This document shows positions 1 to 9,807 of a stretch of 64,000 nt of DNA, piece by piece. A model generated the notes under the pieces. It ran no database searches. It saw nothing but the letters and a program-made list of their open reading frames with translations, and was not told the origin of the DNA. The DNA lies in assembly GCF_002865645.1 (NCBI RefSeq), contig NW_020194619.1, positions 682,001 to 746,000 of the forward strand, read 5' to 3'. A program made the position numbers and the translations under genes. The stretch comes from Hyaloscypha bicolor E (Eukaryota > Ascomycota > Leotiomycetes > Helotiales > Hyaloscyphaceae). The first letter of the stretch is position 1; every line of letters starts with the position of its first letter.

Positions 1-356
1 TTTTTTTTGCTAACATTAGGTAGCTTGTGATTTAGATGAACGTGTTTTAAATCTATTCGTTGTGGTCAACTGATAGGCGCCGGTATGGCGTATTCAATTG
101 CATGGACTTCCAGTAATGAGAAGTCAGAGCCAGCAAGATTCATCACGGAATTTGGGAAAGCAAAAGAGAGAATCTTTTTCTTCGATTTCTTCTTTGAACC
201 CGATTTTCTGGTTCGATATGGAAAACTGTACATTTGCGAAAAAGGCAGTTGCAAAACCCATTCATAACCACCTGCTCAGTCTGTCATGCAGCATTTTCCT
301 GAACATTTTGTTTTTGAAGCCTTTCCGGGCACGATGCCATACACTTTCTACGCCTA
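1..356. other. Intergenic, no gene seen
   Basis: This is the 3' side of the small minus-strand gene that follows and the window edge. It opens with an eight-T run. Open frames here are short and look random. No RNA gene is recognised. Confidence 0.5.
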
Positions 357-647
357 CTAAGCCTCTGGCTCGTCACTGACGTCCTCAATCCTCCTTGCCT
401 CGCTACCCGAATTCCCTTGCTTTAACGCTCTACCATCCTCCAATATCTGCCTCCCTTCCGAATCGTATTGTCGAGTTTCGTGAACTAAGGGCTCACCCAG
501 ATTCTGGCTTACCGTTTGGACTCTGGTCCCCGAGGGATTGGAGGATGTGGTTTGCACGTATCGTCGTCCCGAGGTTGATTGACCATTGCGGGAGGACGAA
601 GAGCTATATGATGTGGATGAATATGAATAGGATTGTGAAGACGACAT
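357..647 (-). CDS. Small Ser/Tyr-rich conserved fungal protein
   Basis: A single-exon protein of 96 residues. The ATG at 647 sits in a good fungal context (CAAAATG) and the stop is a TAG at 357. The first third is a run of alternating Ser and Tyr residues (SSSQSYSYSSTSYSSSSS). It is followed by a less repetitive part with QNLGEPLVHETR and a short acidic tail ending RIEDVSDEPEA. The balance of a low-complexity head and an ordered tail resembles a small protein I have seen in many Pezizomycotina genomes with no assigned function; that recognition is from memory of the pattern, not a search. No signal peptide or membrane segment is visible. A function cannot be assigned. Confidence 0.6.
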   Translation of the reverse strand: MSSSQSYSYSSTSYSSSSSRNGQSTSGRRYVQTTSSNPSGTRVQTVSQNLGEPLVHETRQYDSEGRQILEDGRALKQGNSGSEARRIEDVSDEPEA

Positions 648-1884
648 TTTGGTTGATAGTGTGATTCAGAGCAAATGATTTGTGAGTGAGGATTGGATCA
701 ACTAGCGTGAAAGAAACGAACTGGCGTGAAAGTAAGACTATCTTATATCCAAGTAATTTCGATCGACATCATAAACTCTCCAAATATCCATGCACTTCGA
801 TTGACATCATAGCAAGGCTGATGTGGCAACACGCATGTGATGATCTTCCTGTAGCGAATCAGAGGCGATCTTCGGAGACCCCTTCGATCAGATCTCAACT
901 GTTCCTTTCTCTCCCTTTCTCTGATGGTTTTATCGGTTTGCTCGTGTTCGGAGCCATGCTGTGCGTATCGCACTAATGATACGGAGCCATGGCATTCTGC
1001 TTTCACGCACGTGAAAGAAGTTGTTCGTTGTACGGGGGACGCTTGCTCCTTGGGCCATGCCGTGGCCTGCGCCACTTCAAGAAAAGACACAGAGGACCTG
1101 ACCATCACCGAGTTCCTTTCCGGCGACGGCGACGCTGGTGAGTTCACAATAAGAAAGAAGAATGTTCGAGCAGAAGAGAAGAAGAGCTCCAGTCTTCTTG
1201 AAGTCGATGGGAAATTGGAGATTCCTGACTGCCGAGTACGAGATGATGCTTGTAGATCGATATACAGGGGTCAATTTAAGCATTTGTCTCTAATTTCATT
1301 GGCGTCCAAAATCGAGCTAGTCCCACGAAAGAGGAGACGAAGTTGACGAACGCAACCCTTCACCCTCTTTTTCTCGCCCCCTTCGACAAGTCACAGCCAC
1401 GCATGAGCTCTTGAGCAAAAGGAGTCCAATGCTTTTTATCAAGATCCCCACGGTCCACCCATTCAGAAGCGTTTGCCACTCTTAGACCAGGAATCATGGT
1501 GCCACGGCCAACGACCAAGACATTATCGACGCCAGGCCGTACTCACTTACTATTACGGCTCCCGGCATCCAATCACTGCCTCGTATCCGGGGAAAGGTAC
1601 CCTGGAAACAGACACAGCTCGCCAACGCGTGCACAGGTCTCAAGGGTGTCCAGGTCTCAAGGGTGTCCAGGTCTCAGTGGGTCTACTTGAGATCTTAGCG
1701 TGTGGAGCCCCAATTGAGGAGATTGTCCTCGGACACATATGAGTAGTGCCGACCCAGCAAACCTCTCTTTCTCTGTTCCCCTTGTTATCACCACACTCAC
1801 TGTCGTTAATTTATATTCTGCTCTTTCACACTTCATTCCAGTCTCTCGTTCTCCAGCAAAAATATACGAACATCTTCAGTCATA
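648..1884. other. Intergenic, promoter side of two divergent genes
   Basis: About 1.2 kb between the divergent small protein gene (-) and the GPI-anchored protein gene (+). It should hold both promoters. The 3' part just before 1885 is CT-rich, as fungal leaders often are. It also contains a short tandem duplication listed separately. The open frames of up to 140 codons here lack convincing coding character. Confidence 0.5.
1634..1680. repeat. Short tandem repeat, 17-bp unit
   Basis: The unit CAGGTCTCAAGGGTGTC occurs twice in direct succession, followed by a partial third copy that begins CAGGTCTCA and then diverges. It lies in intergenic DNA about 200 bp upstream of the GPI-protein start. 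Confidence 0.7.
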
Positions 1885-2463
1885 ATGTATATCTCTCTTT
1901 TCCCGGCCTCGCTCCTCCTCTCAGTTGCAGCAGCAGCAACAACCATCTCCGGCTCGTCCGCCAGCAGCACAGCATGCGCTGCTCAGCCAGTGATGGACTC
2001 CTGCTATGCGTCTACATCAGCAATTGCCCAAGCCTGCACAACAACAGACTACGGCTGCCTCTGCTCGAAGTGGAACGATGTCCTGACGTACGTTCCCTCT
2101 GCTCGTTTCCTCCTACAATAACTAACAAAATCCTCAAGCTGCTTCCTCCAATGCCCCAACGATCCCCGTTACGCTTCAGCCAAGTCCTCTCATGAGACAT
2201 ATTGCAACGACTTCGTAGCCTACGGCGGCACCACGACCTCCGCCATTTCACGCGCTGTGTCCGCCGTCTCCACGATAACATCTGGGTCATCTGGTGCTCA
2301 GGCTACGGAGTCAAGTGGTGCTGTCAGAGTCGCTAGCAGCACTACCGCTAGCGGGGCTGGAGCGTCTTCTACAACGACGGTGAAGAATGGTGCAGAAGGT
2401 GTAGCGGTTGGTGCGGGAAGTGTGTTGATGGGCGTCGCTGGATTTGTTGGAGCTTTCTTGTAG
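1885..2463 (+). CDS. Secreted GPI-anchored Cys/Ser/Thr-rich protein
   Basis: Two exons, 1885-2087 and 2139-2463, joined across a 51-bp intron with a GTACGT donor, an ACTAAC branch site and an AAG acceptor; the product is 175 residues. Residues 1-18 form a signal peptide (hydrophobic LFPASLLLSVAAAA). The next ~75 residues carry eight cysteines, including a YGCLC motif, so four disulfides are likely. A Ser/Thr/Ala-rich, probably O-glycosylated stalk follows. The C-terminus is a hydrophobic stretch ending in GVAGFVGAFL, typical of a GPI-attachment signal. This fits the fungal family often annotated as GPI-anchored serine-threonine-rich protein, located in the plasma membrane or cell wall. The cysteine count recalls CFEM domains, but the spacing does not convince me. 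Its role, structural or host-facing, is unknown. Confidence 0.85.
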
Positions 2464-3423
2464 ATTCAGTGGGGGGCTTGCGGTGGGCTAAATGGCAGGA
2501 CTTGTTTTCGCTGTCCTAAGCCAGGTTGAACATCTAATTGGAATTGGAGGCTGATGCCTTGAATCTCCTCAAACTTATAGGACATTTGGAGTAGGTGAAC
2601 TTTGAATGTACGATAAGTCGAGGGAATATTCAGAGAGGCAGGGACTTGAACCTTCAACCTGACCCGGAAGATTGAAGACGAGTGCTGCTTTTCATGTCCA
2701 TCAGGAGGAAGCAAGGACTTCGGATGAGAACGAGCGTGCAAAATTTGGGTGCGATTTCGCGTTTGACCGTTTTTCGTGTCGTTTTGGATCGGGGTTTGGG
2801 AAGGAAAAGGGGAATGCTATGGGTTGAAGGAGACCTCTCGTTCTTGTTATTGATACATTATTAAGCATAATAAAAGCGATACCATGATATTAGAATTATC
2901 AATTACGTTACATACGAAAAGCTGGCGCTTCAATATCCCCCTCCTTTTGGGACATTGTTACGGGGGCGCCAGGAGTTGCGGGCTTAAGGGGCTAGCCTCT
3001 ACGCATTATCAACGTCCACAATGCAATTGGGACACCCATTTAGACTCGGAGGAGCAGAACTTTGATGCTCTAGAATTCCTGGGCATTCAAAGAGAGTAGT
3101 AGACTTTGAAAATGCAATGTTATGAACGTCAGGAGAGGAAGAATTTGTAATGTCCCAATTCGACTTGGGACATTGCGATGAGTGTGGCTTTATTTCCTAT
3201 CCGGGAAGAGTAATTTCAAAACACGGAGCCGAAGCAAGGTATTGGAAATTGCCAAACTTCTTTTTGGCAAATGCTAAATACATTTGAGGCTTCTGGGTGT
3301 CTACCGGTGATGACTATGCAAAGAGTTCCAAAGACCGCCCCTTGGCTCCTGAGACCAGAACCTCGCCCATTTCTGCTTAAAAACACCGTGAAGGAAACAA
3401 AGGAATACGACAATGTAAAACAA
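2464..3423. other. Intergenic between convergent genes
   Basis: Tail-to-tail interval between the GPI-protein gene (+) and the Rsp5/HulA gene (-). It contains the TTGGGACATT inverted motifs listed separately. Short open frames here show no recognisable domain. Confidence 0.5.
2947..3174. repeat. TTGGGACATT inverted/direct motif set
   Basis: TTGGGACATT lies at 2947-2956, its exact reverse complement AATGTCCCAA at 3149-3158, and the forward motif again at 3165-3174. The last two make a perfect 10-bp-arm hairpin with a 6-base loop. The outer pair would frame about 210 bp like terminal inverted repeats. I see no clear target-site duplication, so a MITE remnant is only a possibility. A further copy lies at 30481-30490. 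Confidence 0.55.
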
Positions 3424-6199
3424 TCATTCCTGCCCGAATCCCATAGTCTCTTCTACTGCCATCGTCAATTTCGTCTGTAATGCTTCGAGTGTTTTATATT
3501 GTGGCAGGTCAAGTCGGTTGAAACTACGCTGGGTTAGCATTTCGTCAGCATTCAGGATTTCGACGTGCACTGACCATGTGTGAGACTTGGGCAGATTGTT
3601 GACCTCTCCTGCTTTCTCAATCGTGAATCGTCTCGGCCCATCACTTCCTTGAAGATCCTTAAAACCGTTAACTGGAATTCGAGATGTTCCAGTTGCAAAT
3701 TGAAGGAGACGTGACTTCTGCTCTCCATCCCAGCTTCGAATTGTCTGCCAGAAGAACTTGATAACCTCGTCCGATTCCGTGTATCCTCTATAATCCGTGT
3801 GCTTTTTCCAATCCTCAACGTCGATTTCTGCAATACCACCAATCAATAATTCCAGTTCTCGCTCATCGAAGACGTTGACAAGCTCGGCAGGAATCAATTC
3901 ATGGAAACCAGTGATGAAGGCCTGGAATTGTTCATCGATACGCTTCTGGATCCTCCACTTGACCATAAGATCAACATATTCTTTCTTGTTCTGGTCAGTG
4001 ACTTCGATGTCCCGTCCACCAGGCTTCAGATCTTCAATCTTTGTCTCGCCAAATCGCTCATCTTCTGTAGAAAATGTTTGATCCAAGACGCCCTCGATCG
4101 GATTATCGAGCATCCACTGGAGACTGCGGTGGAAGTCGGCATCAACACCTTCCATGTCCGATAGTGAAACCGCCTTATTTAGCATCATCTTATACAATGC
4201 CCCAATGAAAAATGCGTCCAGGAATCTGCGATGGAAAATAGCAAGGCCGACAACGCGGCCAATAAACTTGAAGTAGTTAAGATGCTCAGGGTTGATACCT
4301 GAGTGGGGATTAATCTGAAGGGTGTAGTTGTCGTGGGCGGAGTATTCGAATAAGCAGTAAAAGGGATTAAACATCTCGTGAGATAAGAGGAAGAAAAACT
4401 CTCTCGAGAGACCACCATAATCTAGACCATCTTCGCCATCGAATTTAATCATTAGGCGCTTCTTCAGATCCGTAGCGGACTGGCGCATGATCTCGGCATA
4501 GGAGTCTTCGAAAATATGGGATCTTCGAACCTTGACATGGCACTGGCCAGAAAGGATTCGGAGAGCCGGTTGAGAGCGGAAGTAGATGAGTTTGCGCCGG
4601 AAGTCTCGCTTGTACTGTGGGACATTCTGATCCAGCGATGATGGAAGTCGTGGATCATCCCATGTAGTCGTCTTCGTGTTATGATCCACGAAGTACACTC
4701 TGGCTGTGTTCGTGAGTCGCATTTCCCATCCACTGGGCAGTGGACCAAGTTGTGAAACAGGTTGCTGCTGGATGGTGTTGTTGGCATTTTGCCCACCATA
4801 CATGCGAATATACTGTTGGCGTCTTGGGTCGACCCAGGTTGTCGTTCGCGTGTTGTGATCCACGAAATATGGACGGCCTTCTGGAGTGTGTCTCTGTTCC
4901 CACAACGGCGGAAGCTCTCCGGTTCCAGCCGTAGTGGCGCCTGTTGCCATCATGGTAGCCGCATTCGCGGCAGCTCCGCCTTGTTGCTGCTGTTGCAAAT
5001 TGGGGGAGTTGGCACCTGTCCGGTCCTCCGGCAAAGTTCGGTTCTGATGCCTTTGCCTCTCCACCTGGGTGTTGGCGTCACGCTCAATGCGTTGGGAGTC
5101 TACAGTACCGCTCGCAGAGGGTCTATTCCAACTTGTTGAGCGGGTATTGTGGTCCACATAATATGTCCTTCCCAGATTGTCTTCCCGCCTTTCCCATCCG
5201 GCTGGCAGTCTCCCTTGTGCATCTTCAAAAGAACTGAATGTTCCAGTCTGTCTAGGTACCATTGTACCGTTCGCCTGAGTGGTAGCAGTTGCGGGTCCAG
5301 CGCTGCCGGCAGCGGGTGCGTGTCCTGGTGTTGGGGCTGTTGAGATTGTACCGTTTGCCATCAAAACGCCCGACGGCTGCGGGGTATGGGACGGAGTCGA
5401 TGCACCTGGGAAGCCAGATGAAGTCGATCCGTGAGGGGTGTTGCTCAAAGAAGGTCGGCTGGCGTTGGCATTTGGAGGAGCTAGGTTGTTTCGTGCAGGT
5501 TCCGAGAGATTGGTAGATAAATTAATGATCAGTTTTCCATGAACGACCAAGTTATCGGTGGACTTCTTGAGGTCGCGTGTGAGCATTTCTGTGAATCACG
5601 AGAGTCAGTGACGAGTTTAAATTGAGAGCTACTTCGCATTACTCACGATCTTGGCCAGATGAGAAGTCAACGACATCTCCAACCCGAACATTGATGACAC
5701 CCAGGAATCCTTGGTCCTTCTTCTTGAACTTCTTCTGGTCGAATATTTGTACAGCGAGGATGCTATCTTCAGAGGCGCGCCTGTAAATTATCAGTATCAA
5801 TGTCCTATTCTCGCTGCCGTGCCTGCCTGCTCACAAGTCGAAGGTCTCGTTCCAATAAGGATTCAAGGTTCTCTTGATGACTGCCGTGGTTTTGGTCTGC
5901 TCGCCACCCAGAGTCGCGACGGCAAAAGGATCTGGAAAGCCTGGGAATGGCTGTCAGTTTGGGTTCGAAGCTCGGGAATATTGGATGATGCATACGGAAG
6001 ACATCACGCTTGTAGAGCCCATCAGCCGCAATTACTGCAGGATATTAGTATTTTATAGATAGACACTCGGAATATTCGATGGAAAGCGTACTGGTCAAGC
6101 GCAAGTTGGGTTGCCTGGAGAGTGTCAGTAGAGGTTCCTGGTATGACGCCGGGACGCAACTTACGCTGGCAGGCTCGAGTCCGTCCTAATGCTGGACAT
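3424..6199 (-). CDS. rsp5: Rsp5/HulA-type HECT E3 ubiquitin ligase
   Basis: Seven exons: 6165-6199, 6092-6114, 5996-6034, 5835-5940, 5647-5780, 3575-5588 and 3424-3523. They give an 816-residue protein, close to the usual fungal length. An N-terminal C2 domain (about residues 15-115; [21 protein letters not shown] and [11 protein letters not shown]) binds membranes. Three WW domains at about 240-269, 338-367 and 396-425 bind PPxY adaptors; the second starts LPPLWE instead of the usual GWE. The HECT domain fills the last ~340 residues and ends in GFGQE. The catalytic Cys (about residue 784, LPKSHTCFNR) is encoded by a codon split TG|T across a 51-bp in-frame intron at 3524-3574. This Nedd4-family ligase ubiquitinates transporters and arrestin-bound cargo. 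Exon phases all agree. A Q-rich, Pro/Thr/Ser-rich linker separates C2 and WW1. Confidence 0.96.
3524..3574 (-). other. In-frame 51-bp intron inside the catalytic Cys codon
   Basis: Donor GTCAGT follows TG, and acceptor CGTAG precedes T. Splicing makes TGT (Cys) between LPKSHT and FNRLDLPQY, exactly where HECT enzymes carry their active-site Cys. A GCTAAC branch site lies 16 bases before the end. The intron is 17 codons long with no stop codon. Retention would replace the Cys by Trp plus extra residues while keeping the downstream frame. Confidence 0.9.
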
Positions 6200-6926
6200 C
6201 GTGAATGTACGCCAAATATGGCGACGCCGTTAGACTCGACGTCAATGATGAAGCTCGTCGACGTGCTCGCAGAACCGATTGTGTTTCCAGGGTGGTTGGC
6301 GGCGAACCCAAGGAGTGGTCGTCAGTGTGATCCGCAGAGGGGGCTGTGCTGCACCAGAGGCGCCTGCGGGAGCCACAACGTCTGACAAAGAATCGGCGGA
6401 ATTGAGCTTCTCAGTACATCAGACTGAGAAGGACTGATATCGAGATTGGGCTGGCCGGGGATCTCTCGCATCAACAGAGTGGTTTCGCGAGCAGGTCACG
6501 GTTTGCGGCAAAGTCTCGTCTCCCCGCTAAAGTGGCCTTAGAATCCCAAGGCCACCATGATGTCGAGTGGGTAAAAACAGCAGGTGTCTCGAAGGTCTAA
6601 AACGGGAGCGTTTCTTTTCCACCCCGTATCTTATCCCTGATGTCCAGCCATATCGATATCTCTATGTGCCCAGGGCAGTAAGATCAATGTTCCACAAAGT
6701 TCACGAAGTTCACAAAGTTGGAAGGCAGATGAACAGGGTGGAAGAATCAAGCACGTGCTCCCATATCAACGCCAAATCTAGTACTTCAGTTCAAGACCAT
6801 TGCCCAGATCCCTCATGAATTCCCCACCGTTTTATAGAAACCAACGCAGGTCTCGTGCCTTTAACTATCGTACGCTTTTCCAATCCCTTGAATTGTCATC
6901 GACCGCCTTGAAGAACCGTTCTCACC
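6200..6926. other. Intergenic: Rsp5 promoter and Pab2 3' side
   Basis: Both neighbours are on the minus strand, so this interval holds the 5' leader and promoter of the ligase and the 3' UTR of Pab2. A small 9-bp tandem repeat of TTCACAAAG type lies around 6690-6719. No gene is recognised. Confidence 0.5.
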
Positions 6927-7723
<797 letters not shown>

Positions 7724-8677
7724 CCTGTGTGCTTTCAGAGGATGCTGTTGCGAAGTTTGCGTGCAATCAGAAATAAAATACTTGATGTTGTCGAAAGGAA
7801 AGGAGGCAGCGTGCAGAACCTGGTTTATGACAACATTAGCGCCAGTGTGATAAGCGATAAAGGCAGTGAATATTTCTAGAAGCAAATAAGTGAATTTGAA
7901 GCTTTGGAATGGTAGTGATCAGGCTGGAAACACCCTTGGAGCTTTCTTCCCACTTCTCTGCACACGCAAAGGGCTGTTTCAACGCAACACAGCCAACATT
8001 AAGACGAGAAGTATCTACTAACCTTGTAAGCCTCAAAATATGAGAAAAGAAATCAGGCAGGCGAAATCGTTGTGGAGATGGTGTTGTTGAAATCAAATTG
8101 GCGAAGACGAGGCTGCTTCCCGCACCTTTTCGTCATTTCTACGACCCAAACAATGCCAAGACCCAAGCTTCAAGGGACCACATCTCAAGGCTGACAAGCA
8201 CAATGCGACCTCCAAGAAAATGCCACGCTACAAGTTAACAGTGCAAGTGCTATTCTACTAATCCCACACAGAGCTCACACAGCCATCCTCCAGCTAGTGG
8301 AATTCCTCCCACGAGAGCAGCAAAAGAAATAATATCGGACGACCAAGAGGTTTGTCAAGATGACTGCGATAAGAGCTGTGCGCCGCGAAACTTCCCCAGA
8401 TAAACAGCTTCACCCCTGAGCTGCTCTACCTTCTCGGTGTTCCATTTCAACCAGAACTTCGAGTTGAGATTGTTTAGGTCTAAGCTTCTTTGCTCTACAA
8501 GACCAAGTTTCCAACTTCTTCGAGCCTACTTTCTCTTGTTCTAGTCAAGAACCAACCTGAACCACCTCGTCCCTCGGTGATCAAGAGACATCGACGAGGC
8601 TATTTCTCCTCCTCTTCAATTTAGTGAACGTATATAATATAGCCATAATCACTTCGAGCAACTTATCAACCTTCGCA
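7724..8677. other. Divergent promoter region, Pab2 / proton channel
   Basis: About 950 bp between the divergent starts of Pab2 (-) and the proton channel (+). The bases before 8678 are CT-rich. An in-frame upstream GTG at 8624 exists, but the ATG at 8678 is the better start. No RNA gene is recognised. Confidence 0.5.
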
Positions 8678-9466
8678 ATGCCCACCTCCCATCCCACCTC
8701 CGACGTCTCCTCACAGCCGCTCCTCCACGACCAACTCACAACCCACAACTCTATCTCCAACGGCACGCACTCCACCCCGCCCTCCCAACGCTCGCACTTC
8801 CACACCATCTACCACGGCTGCAAAACCCGCGTCTCAGATTTCCTCTCCTCGCGCGCGCAGCACTGGACAGTGCTCGGCCTTGTCTCCTTCGACCTCCTCG
8901 GCATCTTCGCAGACATAATAATAAACCTTTACCAATGCGACGAGAAAGACACAAGTCCCTTCTGGGACGACGTTCGAAACGGGTTGGGCATTGCAGGACT
9001 GGTGTTTTCGTGTCTGTTTATGCTGGAATTAATACTTAGTGTTTGGGCTTTTGGGTGGCGGTGAGTTCTCTTTTCCCCCTCCATCACCCCCCCTCTCTCT
9101 CTATCTCTCTCTACTTGAATTTGAATTTGCATACTGATATGTGAATTTGAAAGGTATTTCAACTCCTGGTTCCACTCCTTCGACGCCACCGTAATCGTAG
9201 CAGGCTTCATTGTCGACGTCCTACTGCACGGTATCCTGGAAGAAGTCGCCTCGCTCGTCGTCATTCTGCGTCTCTGGCGCTTCTTCAAGATCATCGAGGA
9301 GTTCAGCGTTGGCGCTGAGGAGCAAATGGATGGTTTGGAGTTGAGGATTGAGCAGTTGGAGTCCGAGAATGCGGATTTGAAGAGGGAATTGAAGAAGCAG
9401 AAGGGGACTTTGGATGAGGAGGAGGATGGAGCCTTTAATCAGAGTGCGAGCGGAAGTTGGAATTGA
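8678..9466 (+). CDS. Voltage-gated proton channel (Hv1-like)
   Basis: Two exons, 8678-9060 and 9154-9466, separated by a 93-bp CT-rich intron; 231 residues. It is a lone voltage-sensor domain with no pore. S1 is at about 63-83 and holds the selectivity-filter Asp (D72 in LVSFDLLGIF). S2 is at about 101-126 with an acidic E117. S3 is at about 130-154 with D138. S4 carries the signature R-x-W-R-x-x-K (R167, R170, K173 in LRLWRFFKI); the third charge is Lys rather than Arg. A coiled coil follows (about 179-215; ELRIEQLESENADLKRELKKQ), as in animal Hv1, where it drives dimerisation. Such channels let protons leave the cytosol on depolarisation. Start chosen at the first ATG, in context CGCAATGC. 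Confidence 0.92.
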
Positions 9467-9807
9467 AAGGCGTAAGTCGACTCATGACGACCTAAGGGCT
9501 AGGGGTTTGCATGGAATTTTGTTTGATATTGGGAAGCGGATTGTTAACGTTCCAGAGTCACCAGGAAAATCAAAGACCGCTTATGAAGTGCTAAACCTTG
9601 GGCATATTTGTAAAGTTTGGGAATTAGTTGAATTGTGCTAAAGTGTATTTTCTATCATACAGAAGTCTAACCGAAGAGAAGAGTTATCTAAGCTTTGGTG
9701 ATGCTAACAAGAGCGCGTAACAAGCACGGAATCGTGTGTGATGCTCAAGCTCTACTCTCCTCCTTCCCCAGATATTCATAATCCGACATCATGCACCGGC
9801 TGCTTTT
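9467..9807. other. Short convergent intergenic region
   Basis: About 340 bp between the 3' ends of the proton channel (+) and the Ahc1-like gene (-). Only untranslated sequence is expected here. Nothing else is seen. Confidence 0.5.

Noticed and set aside
743..1147. 134-codon minus-strand frame in the first intergenic region
   Set aside because: It begins at GTG, not ATG. The sequence has no recognisable domain, and it overlaps other random frames in the promoter area.
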